A DNA stretch of 28,719 nt. It comes from SM23-32 sp964434535 (GTDB lineage Bacteria > Planctomycetota > Brocadiia > SM23-32). The DNA lies in the NCBI GenBank assembly GCA_964434535.1, contig CAYSWA010000027.1, forward strand, positions 1-28,719, in the 5' to 3' direction. The notes beneath the pieces are model-generated. The model worked only from the letters and a program-made list of their open reading frames with translations. It made no database searches and had not been told where the DNA came from. Below, in pieces: positions 8,902 through 15,518 of the stretch; within the stretch, counting starts at the first letter, position 1; each line of letters starts with the position of its first letter. The position numbers and the translations under genes were made by a program.

Positions 8902-8997
8902 CCTGGAGAGCCCCCGTCAAGCCCGTTCATGTGAGGGCGTGGCGAGGGGGGCGGACACCGGCCTTTGGGGGGCCTGCTTTGCGCTTGGGCTCGCCCT

Positions 8998-9021
8998 TCC
9001 GCTACCTTTGTCAGTAGCGGA
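8998..9021. promoter_or_regulatory. Inverted repeat in the divergent intergenic region
   Basis: TCCGCTAC and GTAGCGGA form a perfect 8-bp dyad around an 8-base loop, 37 bases upstream of the secreted-protein start and about 100 bases upstream of the divergent TIR gene. It could be an operator or a 5'-UTR hairpin. No convincing promoter boxes were found around it. Confidence 0.35.
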
Positions 9022-9057
9022 TGCTGCGGAGCGATGACCATGAGGGGAACGAACCAG

Positions 9058-9933
9058 ATGAAGCCATCACGTCGAGTCGGCATCCTGGCGGCAGCGACCG
9101 GTGCCGCCGTGCTCGCGGCGTCCCTCCTCGGCGCGGGCGCCGGCGATGACGCGCTGAGGCGGACCGGCGCGTTCACGACGCCCGCCGGCGAGTTCGAGCT
9201 GCGCCTGAAGATCAAGCAGGTCGAGACGGGCAGGTACGGCTACCCCTCCACGCGCTGCGACTACGGCGTTTACCGGAACGGGTCCTTCCTGCACCCGCGC
9301 TCGCTGGAAGGCGGCACGCTCATCGGCTGCCGCTTCATCGGTCCTGATGATGTGCGCATCGAGCCGGTCGGTGCCGGCCCCGACGCGGTGGGATGGATGC
9401 TCGGCGTCGGCGGCATCTGCGGGAACACGTTCTCGTGGAAATGGACCCTCATCCGGCCGGTGAAGCGGCTCTCGGAATGGGAGTACGAGGTGGAGACCTT
9501 CCTCTCAGCGGAAGTCCCGGTCGTGCGCCGGCGGCCGGAGCACTTCGAGGTCTGGTCGCAGTACCAGGAATGGGGCCGCACCGGCACGGCGGCCAGCTTC
9601 TACGTGCCCGAGCTGCGGACCGTCTCCCGCGACGTGGACGAGAGCTATGCCATCCGCAGGGCGCAGTTGCCGGCCGACCTCGACGCCTGGCCGGAGCTGG
9701 AGTATCCGTCCATGATCGGCTTCTTCGTGGCCGGGGCGACGCAACTGAACCCGGAGTTGATGGTGGCCGCCGCCAGGCGCCGCGCCGAGGACGAGCCGCG
9801 CCACTGGGCGGCGCAGGAGCTATCGACCGATCGGAGGGAGATCGCCGCCCTGATAGCGAAGGTCCACCGGGCGAAGGAGCTGAAGGAAGAGCTACGCGGC
9901 TTCACGCTTCACTGGGACGAGCGCTACGAGTGA
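9058..9933 (+). CDS. Secreted protein of unknown function
   Basis: The chosen ATG (9058) gives 291 residues that begin with a textbook signal peptide: MKPSRR, then an Ala/Leu-rich core, then a probable cleavage near GAGAG (residues 25-29). Earlier in-frame ATGs at 9034 and 9040 would add a few residues before this. GAGGGG lies about ten bases upstream. The mature part starts with a beta-rich region (FTTPAGEFELRLKIKQ) containing Cys residues near GCRF and GGICGN that might pair outside the cytoplasm. It ends in a charged helical region. I recognise no family. It is a single gene, divergent from the TIR island and convergent with the gene at 9985-10344. Confidence 0.65.
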   Translation: MKPSRRVGILAAATGAAVLAASLLGAGAGDDALRRTGAFTTPAGEFELRLKIKQVETGRYGYPSTRCDYGVYRNGSFLHPRSLEGGTLIGCRFIGPDDVRIEPVGAGPDAVGWMLGVGGICGNTFSWKWTLIRPVKRLSEWEYEVETFLSAEVPVVRRRPEHFEVWSQYQEWGRTGTAASFYVPELRTVSRDVDESYAIRRAQLPADLDAWPELEYPSMIGFFVAGATQLNPELMVAAARRRAEDEPRHWAAQELSTDRREIAALIAKVHRAKELKEELRGFTLHWDERYE

Positions 9934-9984
9934 GCGCCCGGATGGGCCGGCCTCTTCGCGCAGCTTCTGCGGCCCGGGCCTTGA

Positions 9985-10344
9985 TCAGGCCATCGCATCG
10001 AGCTGCTCCAGCACGCGGGCGATCGGCGGGTCCAGGTGCATGGCCCGCCGCCTCATGCCCCGCAGCACCTCGCGGCAGCGGAGCAGGTGCTGCCCGCGAT
10101 GCGGCGCGCTCGCGACGCCGGCGAGCTTAATGAGCGGCCTCGACGCGGCGGCGAAGGTGCTGGCAGAAGCCGGCGAGCCGCTGAACTGCAAGGCCATCGT
10201 CGAGCGCGCTTCGCGCGAGGCCAGGTAGCGGTCGGCATCGACCTGGTCCTTCAGGCTGTGCTGCTGGACCTCGCCCACGTCGCCCTTGGCCTGGCGCGGC
10301 CCCTGCGCGTTCTTCTCTATGGTGTCCTTCACGTCGTCGGCCAT
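9985..10344 (-). CDS. Small planctomycete-type protein with NAQGP and DRYLAS motifs
   Basis: Translation from the ATG at 10344 (GGAG nine bases upstream) gives 119 residues. The first ~45 carry IEKNAQGPRQAKGD, VQQHSLKDQ and ADRYLASREAR. I associate this pattern with short conserved proteins of about 65 residues from planctomycetes and some phage-related loci, which normally end soon afterwards. Here the frame continues for another ~70 residues with a basic, helical tail (QHLLRCREVLRGMRRRAMH). The C-terminus may therefore be a fusion or a drifted end. The function is unknown. The gene lies behind a leader of about 140 bases that contains an intrinsic terminator, so its expression may be controlled by transcription attenuation. 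Confidence 0.6.
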   Translation of the reverse strand: MADDVKDTIEKNAQGPRQAKGDVGEVQQHSLKDQVDADRYLASREARSTMALQFSGSPASASTFAAASRPLIKLAGVASAPHRGQHLLRCREVLRGMRRRAMHLDPPIARVLEQLDAMA

Positions 10345-10380
10345 CGGAGTGTCTCCGTTGATTGCGCGGGCGAATCGCCA

Positions 10381-10426
10381 AACAAAAAGGCCCGCCGATG
10401 CGAGGGTGCGCTCGCACCAGCGGCCC
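10381..10426 (-). terminator. Intrinsic terminator in the leader of the NAQGP gene
   Basis: On the minus strand, positions 10425-10411 pair with 10404-10389 to form a stem of about 15 bp with one bulge and two G-T pairs. It is followed directly by TTTTTGTTT (10388-10380). A competing small hairpin (GGTGC/GCACC, 10405-10418) uses the same bases. The terminator lies 37 bases upstream of the ATG at 10344 and about 155 bases downstream of the gene ending at 10582. It may end the crcB operon, act as an attenuator for the next gene, or both. Confidence 0.7.
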
Positions 10427-10443
10427 TTGAATGGCTCAGCAGC

Positions 10444-10464
10444 CCGGCGGGGATCAGCCGCCAG
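10444..10464 (-). promoter_or_regulatory. Leader hairpin upstream of the terminator
   Basis: CTGGCGG and CCGCCGG (minus strand) can pair as a 7-bp stem with one G-U pair around a 7-base loop. It lies between the candidate promoter at 10493-10520 and the terminator at 10381-10426. Together they make the leader look like a structured regulatory RNA. It matches no riboswitch class that I recognise. Confidence 0.4.
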
Positions 10465-10492
10465 CCTGTCGCCCGGTTTCTTTCCTACCTTA

Positions 10493-10520
10493 ATCGTATC
10501 CGCTCTGCTCCGTGTCGCAA
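10493..10520 (-). promoter_or_regulatory. Sigma-70-like promoter upstream of the structured leader
   Basis: TTGCGA (10520-10515) and TACGAT (10498-10493) on the minus strand are spaced by 16 bases; the -10 box matches four of six positions. Transcription would start near 10486. That gives a leader of about 140 bases, containing a hairpin and an intrinsic terminator, before the ATG at 10344. Confidence 0.45.
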
Positions 10521-10581
10521 GACCTTCCTTCCCGAATCCCGGCTGGCTGTAAGCCCCGGCTTCCAAAACGCAGACTTGGGC

Positions 10582-11025
10582 CTACGCAGTCTCGGCAGAT
10601 GATGTGAGGCGACGGATCTCGTGCAGTTCGGTGATCAGGCCATCGATCCGAGCGTCAACATATCGGGCCAGCTCGGGCGGAACCTGTCCGTAGCCCCTCA
10701 GGTACCGGCTGGACGTCTCAATGAGAACTTCCCACAGGCCGGCGCACTGCGCCCGGGTCTCCGTGCGCGCCGAAACTGCTTCCGGCTCCAGGTCCAGGCG
10801 CCGCCTCATCTGGTCCATTATCCGGCGAAGGCGCGAAACGGACGAGGCGAGTTCGCCGCGCTGGGCGGAACTGAGGTCGTTCTCCTCGCGAAACATCATG
10901 CCCTCGCGCCGACGGCCCCGGGCCAGCTCGTCGAAGTCGCACACGACCCGGTCCAGCAGGCGCAGTGTGCTGCTGATCGCCCTACGGTGATTCGCGCTCA
11001 CCTGCAGAGCCGGCTCACGCGCCAT
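10582..11025 (-). CDS. Helical protein of unknown function, third gene of the crcB operon
   Basis: The 147-residue product is read from the ATG at 11025. This start has GGAG six bases upstream and overlaps the stop of the DUF190 gene by 11 bases, which suggests translational coupling; an ATG at 11046 is an alternative. The sequence is almost entirely charged amphipathic helix (LRLLDRVVCDFDELARG, SVSRLRRIMDQMRRRL) and may form a helical bundle or coiled coil. There is no signal peptide or membrane segment and no recognisable motif. Its position behind crcB and DUF190 suggests a role in fluoride or ion stress, but that is only guilt by association. Confidence 0.6.
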   Translation of the reverse strand: MAREPALQVSANHRRAISSTLRLLDRVVCDFDELARGRRREGMMFREENDLSSAQRGELASSVSRLRRIMDQMRRRLDLEPEAVSARTETRAQCAGLWEVLIETSSRYLRGYGQVPPELARYVDARIDGLITELHEIRRLTSSAETA

Positions 11026-11389
11026 AGCCCTCTCCACTCCCTGCATCCTCTGCGCCGCCGCTGTGTCGATAGGCCACGATATGCACGTCTTCGACGGTCA
11101 CCATGCCCTCAGTGACCATCTCATCAAGGGCGGGCAGGAACGCATCGATGCGCTCCGGCTTGTCGACGATCTCGACGACGATGGGCAGGTCCTGAGAAAG
11201 GCGCAGGACGCGCGCGGTATGCATCCGGCTGTCGGCGCCGAACCCCTCCAGCCCCCGCAGGACCGTGGCGCCCGCCATACCCGCCTCGCGTGCCTTGCGC
11301 ACGATGGCTTCGAAGAGGGGCTTTCCATGCCAGTGGTCGCTCTCGCCGATGAACACACGCAAGAGCTTGCCTTTGCCTTCGATCTTCAT
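11015..11389 (-). CDS. DUF190-family protein
   Basis: This 124-residue protein starts at the ATG at 11389, with GGGAG eight bases upstream and 13 bases after crcB. Its sequence (LLRVFIGESDHWHGKPLFEAI, then REAGMAGATVLRG, then PIVVEIVDKPERIDAFLP) matches the small ferredoxin-like, PII-related DUF190 family. That family is very often encoded next to crcB/fluC. Its biochemical role is not established; a regulatory or ligand-binding role in fluoride export is commonly assumed. It lies in the middle of the crcB operon. Confidence 0.88.
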   Translation of the reverse strand: MKIEGKGKLLRVFIGESDHWHGKPLFEAIVRKAREAGMAGATVLRGLEGFGADSRMHTARVLRLSQDLPIVVEIVDKPERIDAFLPALDEMVTEGMVTVEDVHIVAYRHSGGAEDAGSGEGYGA

Positions 11390-11402
11390 GTTCTCGCTCC
11401 CT

Positions 11403-11783
11403 CTATGCGAACAGTAGGCGGACTGCTCCGCGTCCCATGACAACGGCGGCAAGCCCCAGAACTACGCTCGCGCCGACGTTCAGCGTCGCCCACCCATACT
11501 GATTCTCTGCCAGAAGCTCGGTCGTTTCGTATCCGAAGGTGGAGAAGGTGGTGAACGAGCCCAGCAGACCGACCAGAAGCAGCAGGCGCATATTGGGCGA
11601 GATGAGGCGGCCGTCGCCGACAAGGGCCATCGCGGCCCCGATCAGCAAGCACCCCAGGAGGTTGACCGCAAGGGTGCCGACGGGGAAGGATGTCGACCAG
11701 ATGCGGTGCGCCAGGCCGGAGAGAAGGTAACGGGCAACCGCCCCGGCGAAACCGCCCAAGCCTATTGTGAGCAACTTGACCAT
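11403..11783 (-). CDS. crcB: CrcB/FluC fluoride channel
   Basis: The 126-residue integral membrane protein has the hallmarks of the CrcB/Fluc family: GGFAGAVARYLLS at residues ~10-22, GTLAVNLLGCLLIG at ~36-49 and GLLGSFTTFSTFGYE at ~72-86, the last carrying the phenylalanine/threonine track of the fluoride pore. Four transmembrane helices are expected. Family members form antiparallel dimers that export F- passively and protect against fluoride. The ATG at 11783 is preceded by AGGTAGG, which lies inside a hairpin controlled by the fluoride riboswitch just upstream. Only one crcB copy is present, which fits the homodimeric dual-topology form. Full family length. Confidence 0.95.
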   Translation of the reverse strand: MVKLLTIGLGGFAGAVARYLLSGLAHRIWSTSFPVGTLAVNLLGCLLIGAAMALVGDGRLISPNMRLLLLVGLLGSFTTFSTFGYETTELLAENQYGWATLNVGASVVLGLAAVVMGRGAVRLLFA

Positions 11784-11791
11784 GACGGGGC

Positions 11792-11866
11792 CCTACCTGA
11801 GTTTCCGGTGTCAGGTAGGAGTCATCAGCCAAGGCGGCGGTTCAGGGCAGACCCCATTGCCCGAGC
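11792..11866 (-). ncRNA. Fluoride riboswitch (crcB motif) with RBS-sequestering hairpin
   Basis: Read on the minus strand, 11862-11815 carries the crcB-motif landmarks in order: GGGCAATGG, GCCC, AACCGCC, then GGCTGATGACTCCTAC. The last CCTAC is also the 5' arm of a perfect 9-bp hairpin (11819-11811 with 11800-11792). Its 3' arm contains AGGTAGG, the crcB Shine-Dalgarno. The two structures share bases and so exclude each other. Fluoride binding should stabilise the aptamer, free the ribosome site and raise crcB translation. No U-tract follows, so control is most likely translational. The aptamer overlaps the last codons of the truncated NTPase gene. Confidence 0.93.
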
Positions 11867-13213
11867 TACATCGGAGCTACCTTCTATGCTACAGCTTCCG
11901 GATGACAACATCAAATCCCGGTCGCGCACGGCGCCCGGGCGAGCCAGCAGGGCCTGCGACGCGCTGCACGGGATGGCGCTGGCCAGGAGCCGCGCATTCG
12001 GCGGCCAGAGCGTGGGCAGCCAGGTGAGATGTCGCCCGCGGGCGGTCGGCTCGAGCTGGTTGAGCGCGTCCAACATCACCACGATGCGCGTGCGCTGCGC
12101 CGCCCGGCCCAGCAGCGAGGCGAAGGCGTCTTCCAGCTCTTCGGCCGCCGCGCCCTCCTCGACGGGGGGCTGCTCGCCGAGGAAGCCGGCCAGCTCCTCG
12201 ATCCATCGGAACAGGAAGCCGTCCACGGACGCCGAGCGCGGGGTGACGCCCGCGAAATGGGCGAGCACCAGACCTGCGGCGCCCGTCCCCGCGCGCAGCT
12301 CCCGGTAGACGTGCGCCAGCAAGGCGCTCTTGCCCGACCCGGCGGGGCCGGTCGCACAGACGGCCCACGGCGCCTCGGCCTGGGACGGCGAACACGCGAA
12401 GTCCAGGAGCGCGGCTGTGATCTCGCGACGCCCCACGAAGTCGCGGGAGCTGAGCTCCACGAACTCCTCCAGAGTCTCCCGCTCCTCGTCCCGCCAGGTC
12501 AGCTCCTCCTGCTGCTCGGGCGGGGGGACCTCCGCCTCCAGGTCGGCCCACAGATGCTCCAGCACCATTCGGCCGAACTCATCCAGTCCGCTCACCTCCT
12601 GCTCGTCGGGGTCCCAGGCAGCCGAGTACGGGTGGACACGCCCGGGCATCCGGCCCTCGATGCGCTCCTTCAGCCCCTCCAGGCGAGCGGCGCGTTCCCG
12701 GACCTGCGGGTCGGGGGAGTGGGCGTCGCTGTACTGGGCGGCCAGCGCGGGCGGCATGCGGTCATACGGGAGGGGTCGCCGGAAGTAGAAATGGCTGCGG
12801 GCCCGCTGCTCGGGGTCGTCGAGCACGCCGAACTCGATCTCGAGCGCGGTTATGCTCTTGCCCCGGATGTCAGTCTGGAAGCCGGCTTCCTCCACGGCCC
12901 GTCTCATGCGGCCTTCGGGCGGCACCCAGCCGTAGCGGTCGCCCAGCAACGCGACCAGGAAGGGGCGGCAGCGTTCGATCTCGTCCAGGCAGACCTTGAG
13001 CACGAGCAGTTCCCTGGCGCTCTCGTCCGCCTCGGAGGTCGTCTCCACCCCCCAGCGCAGGTCAACGAACTCGAGGTGCCGGTATCGGCGCCGAAGGCGT
13101 TCTTCCAACTGCGGCAGCACGTGCTCGCGCAGCCAGTCCCGCTCGGCGTGCATGTCGCGGAACGTGCTGGTCACGAAGACCGGCCTCGTCTGCCAGCGTC
13201 CACCCTCACGCAA
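11825..13213 (-). pseudogene. DUF4062 - NTPase protein, C-terminally truncated
   Basis: The 462-codon frame starts at a TTG with GGGAGGTGAT upstream. The nearby ATG (13220) is in a frame that stops after four codons. Residues 1-130 match DUF4062 (RPVFVTSTFRDMHAERDWL, FVDLRWGVET, VALLGDRYGW), a TIR-like domain found at the front of STAND/NACHT-type proteins. A P-loop NTPase follows, with Walker A GPAGSGKS at 289-296 and Walker B IVVMLDAL at 377-384. The usual continuation (winged helix and long repeat sensor) is missing. After about residue 428 the sequence stops looking like the family, and the last ~35 codons run through the crcB promoter and the fluoride riboswitch, ending in ALNRRLG, which is aptamer sequence. 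A deletion or recombination probably joined the two loci. It could still make a short, sensorless protein. Confidence 0.75.
11881..11908 (-). promoter_or_regulatory. Sigma-70-like promoter of crcB
   Basis: On the minus strand TTGTCA (11908-11903, five of six consensus) and TAGAAG (11886-11881, four of six) are spaced by 16 bases. This predicts a transcript start near 11875, just before the fluoride aptamer. The promoter lies inside the tail of the truncated NTPase frame. Confidence 0.55.
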
Positions 13214-13292
13214 CGCCCATCACCTCCCATAGTTCCGCCACCAGGTCACTGGAGGCGAAGCTGGCGAATATGCCAAGTATGGCCCGGGGTCG

Positions 13293-14807
13293 TCAGTGGC
13301 ACAGGAACCTGCTCAGTTCCTGCAATCCCTGCTCCATGTTGCCCGGCGGACACTCCACGACCTCGCGACCATAGAGCAGCTCTAGCGGCAGGTCCCTTCG
13401 CTCACAACCGCTGAGCAGGGAGACGATCTTGCCGTCCGGCTTGCGCTTGTCCAGGATGGCGTGATGGAAGCTGCGCCATTCGTAATCCGCGTACGGTCGC
13501 TTGATGTTCTCCGCATTCGTGGCCACGGCGATCAGCAAGTCGGCTGTTTCCAGGGCGTTGTTCACGACCCGGTCCCAATCCGGATCGCGGATGCTCTCCC
13601 GGCTGTAGAACGGCCTTAGGCCCCTCCGCTCGAGGAACTGGTAGACCTGGGCAGCCAGCGCAACGTCCTCCCCGCCGAAGCTGATGAACACGTCGTACCG
13701 TTCCGGTGCCCCGGGCCTTCGGCGCCCTTCGATCGCCAGGTGCCGCTTGATGACGTTTCGCGTCACAGGGCAGAGCCTCAGCTTCGCGGGCTCGCCGTCG
13801 TACGACTCGTCATCGAACTCGGTACGCGCCGCGGCCGCGTGCCACTGGGGCCGGCACTCTTCGTCGACTATCCGAAGTACCTCCTCGCCGCTGCGGTCAC
13901 GGCCCCCCACGAACAGGCGGTCGGGGTGGAACTCGGTGCAGCCGCGTTCAAGCTCTTCCTCCATCCTATCGACTTCGAAGAGCCCGACGGGACGGTTGAT
14001 CAGCCGCCCGGCACAGACTTCGCCGTCGCACAACGTTACGTCGGGGCCGAGGTCGAGCTTGGCCACCCGGTCGACCTCGATGCCGAAGTCCTCGGCGGTA
14101 ACGTTCAGGAAGCAATCGTCGATCATCTGAGGCGGCTCTCCGCCGATCTCGACAGTCAGCGAGTCCGGGCCGTAGAGCCATTTCAGCGGCACGGTTCGCT
14201 CCTCCAGACCATGGAAGTCCGTGCTGCGGAAGCGTTCGTGCCAGAACCGGCGCGCCACCGCGAACTCGGGCCGGTCGAAGGGCTTCCCCGCGTCCCACTT
14301 GAAGACGTAGCGAACCGCACGGGGGACGTCGAAGACGATCAGCTCCTCGCGCAGTTCGCGTTCCAGGGCAAAGAGCGGGTTCTGGAGCTCGTCCTGCGAA
14401 TCGCATCCTCCGTTCGCGATGTTCCAGCCCACCGGGAAGACGTCCCGGTAGAAGAGGCAGTAGTACTCGCGCCTGCCGATCCGCAGCACGGGCAGCACGC
14501 CGCCGCTGGCGTAGCGGAAGCAGAAGTCGGGGTCGCTGAACCGGTAACTCTCGCCCTGCCCGGAGAGCAGGAACTCGTCGAGCTGCTTCTGGTAGTCCAG
14601 CGCCTTCTGTTGGGTCGGACCGATCATGCGCTGCACGGCGTACTTGCCATCCCGGTTCCATATCGCCGGCGTGTTCCTGTCGAAACGCACGGTCAGATCG
14701 GCTCCCCGCCCCCGTCGGCGGAGGCCGAAGTCGGTGAGCAGCACCTCGAGGAATCGGTTCTCGGCAGCGTGAAGAGGGCGAACGAACTGGGAAGACGTGA
14801 AGTCCAT
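13293..14807 (-). CDS. Nudix-like / TIR fusion protein
   Basis: The 504-residue protein is read from the ATG at 14807, which has an excellent GGAGGTG eight bases upstream. Residues ~90-165 look like a Nudix fold: strands ending in VLPVLRIGRREYYCLFYRD, then a Nudix-box-like helix, GGCDSQDE at 133-140 with ERELREE at 149-155. The spacing between Gx5E and REx2EE is about two residues longer than canonical, so hydrolase activity is uncertain. Residues ~366-500 are a TIR domain (YDVFISFGGEDVALAAQVYQF, GLRPFYSRESI, DYEWRSFHHAIL), with E443 in the catalytic-glutamate position. TIR enzymes break or cyclise NAD+, and Nudix enzymes act on ADP-ribose and NDP-X compounds, so one chain may both make and process or sense an NAD-derived product. 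It is probably co-transcribed with the DUF4062-NTPase gene 79 bases downstream. Confidence 0.8.
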   Translation of the reverse strand: MDFTSSQFVRPLHAAENRFLEVLLTDFGLRRRGRGADLTVRFDRNTPAIWNRDGKYAVQRMIGPTQQKALDYQKQLDEFLLSGQGESYRFSDPDFCFRYASGGVLPVLRIGRREYYCLFYRDVFPVGWNIANGGCDSQDELQNPLFALERELREELIVFDVPRAVRYVFKWDAGKPFDRPEFAVARRFWHERFRSTDFHGLEERTVPLKWLYGPDSLTVEIGGEPPQMIDDCFLNVTAEDFGIEVDRVAKLDLGPDVTLCDGEVCAGRLINRPVGLFEVDRMEEELERGCTEFHPDRLFVGGRDRSGEEVLRIVDEECRPQWHAAAARTEFDDESYDGEPAKLRLCPVTRNVIKRHLAIEGRRRPGAPERYDVFISFGGEDVALAAQVYQFLERRGLRPFYSRESIRDPDWDRVVNNALETADLLIAVATNAENIKRPYADYEWRSFHHAILDKRKPDGKIVSLLSGCERRDLPLELLYGREVVECPPGNMEQGLQELSRFLCH

Positions 14808-14879
14808 GGCGCACCTCCACGGGGCAACCGCGACCGGGCGTCGCCGTTGCCCGGGCGAAACGGGGTCCAAGGCGGGGGC

Positions 14880-14908
14880 AATATAACACCGGGAAAGCTA
14901 CTGCGCAA
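14880..14908 (-). promoter_or_regulatory. Promoter of the Nudix-TIR gene with overlapping dyad
   Basis: TATATT (14885-14880, five of six consensus) and TTGCGC (14908-14903) are spaced by 17 bases on the minus strand, about 65 bases before the ATG. The -35 box lies in a perfect 8-bp inverted repeat, CTGCGCAA-ACC-TTGCGCAG (14901-14919). This repeat is well placed to be a repressor operator. Confidence 0.6.
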
Positions 14909-14984
14909 ACCTTGCGCAGGCGCGCGGCTCGGCCCCGGCGTTCCTCCAAGCGGGCGGCAAGCATTGCGCCCGGCCAAGGGTGAC

Positions 14985-15013
14985 TTGCGTCAGTCCCTGC
15001 AATGGCTCAGAAT
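14985..15013 (+). promoter_or_regulatory. Weak sigma-70-like promoter upstream of the Nudix gene
   Basis: TTGCGT (14985-14990) and CAGAAT (15008-15013) are spaced by 17 bases; three and four of six positions match. The start site would be about 40 bases before the ATG at 15061. It faces away from the Nudix-TIR promoter, so the region 14808-15060 is a divergent control region. Confidence 0.35.
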
Positions 15014-15060
15014 GGGGCGCGCCCGCGGTGGATCAGGCGCGTTCTATCGGGAGGCCGGTG

Positions 15061-15477
15061 ATGGCGGGGAAACCGTTCGGACTGGCGGTGAAGGCGTTCG
15101 TGACCGATCCGCAGGGCCGGTGGCTACTGATCCGGCGGGCGGCCAGCTCCAAATGGTACCCCGGGCAGTGGGACCTGCCGGGAGGCAAGGTGGACGCCGG
15201 AGAGGACTTCGCCGCGGCGCTGGTCCGGGAGATCGCCGAAGAGACCGGCCTGCAAGTCGAGCTGCAGGGGCTGGCCGGGGCCGACGAGTTCGAGATGCCC
15301 CACGTGCGCGTGATCCTGATCTACATGCGCGCCAGCACGCCGGGCGGCGAGGTCCGCGTCCGGAGCGGCGAGCACGAGGAAGCGAGGTGGGTCGAGCCGG
15401 CGAGGGTGGCGGAGGTCGACCTCTCGGAGCAGCTCCGGCCCTTTGTGCTGCTCTTTGCAGACTCCTTGCGGGGATGA
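15061..15477 (+). CDS. Nudix hydrolase
   Basis: The ATG at 15061, with GGGAGG upstream, gives 138 residues; an upstream extension is out of keeping with family length. The Nudix box is intact: GGKVDAGEDFAAALV followed by REIAEETGL (Gx5Ex7REUxEExGU) at about residues 38-61. LPGGKVDAGE and the preceding WYPGQWDLPGG are typical of MutT/NUDT-like pyrophosphohydrolases that cleave nucleoside diphosphates linked to another group. The substrate cannot be told from sequence. It ends 41 bases before the sigma-54 activator gene and may be co-transcribed with it, but there is no direct sign that it belongs to the modifier system. Confidence 0.9.
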   Translation: MAGKPFGLAVKAFVTDPQGRWLLIRRAASSKWYPGQWDLPGGKVDAGEDFAAALVREIAEETGLQVELQGLAGADEFEMPHVRVILIYMRASTPGGEVRVRSGEHEEARWVEPARVAEVDLSEQLRPFVLLFADSLRG

Positions 15478-15518
15478 GCTCGACTTCCTCGGACCGGACG
15501 CAGATGGGAGGTGGGACG

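Noticed and set aside
14820..15060. A second sigma-54 promoter upstream of the Nudix or Nudix-TIR gene.
   Set aside because: GG and GC pairs are present but the 10-base spacing is not met. Sigma-70-like boxes fit better.
13740..15518. A long open extension upstream of the sigma-54 activator (about 590 codons).
   Set aside because: It is antisense to the Nudix-TIR gene and out of frame with the Nudix gene. The strong ribosome site and conserved domain start at 15519.
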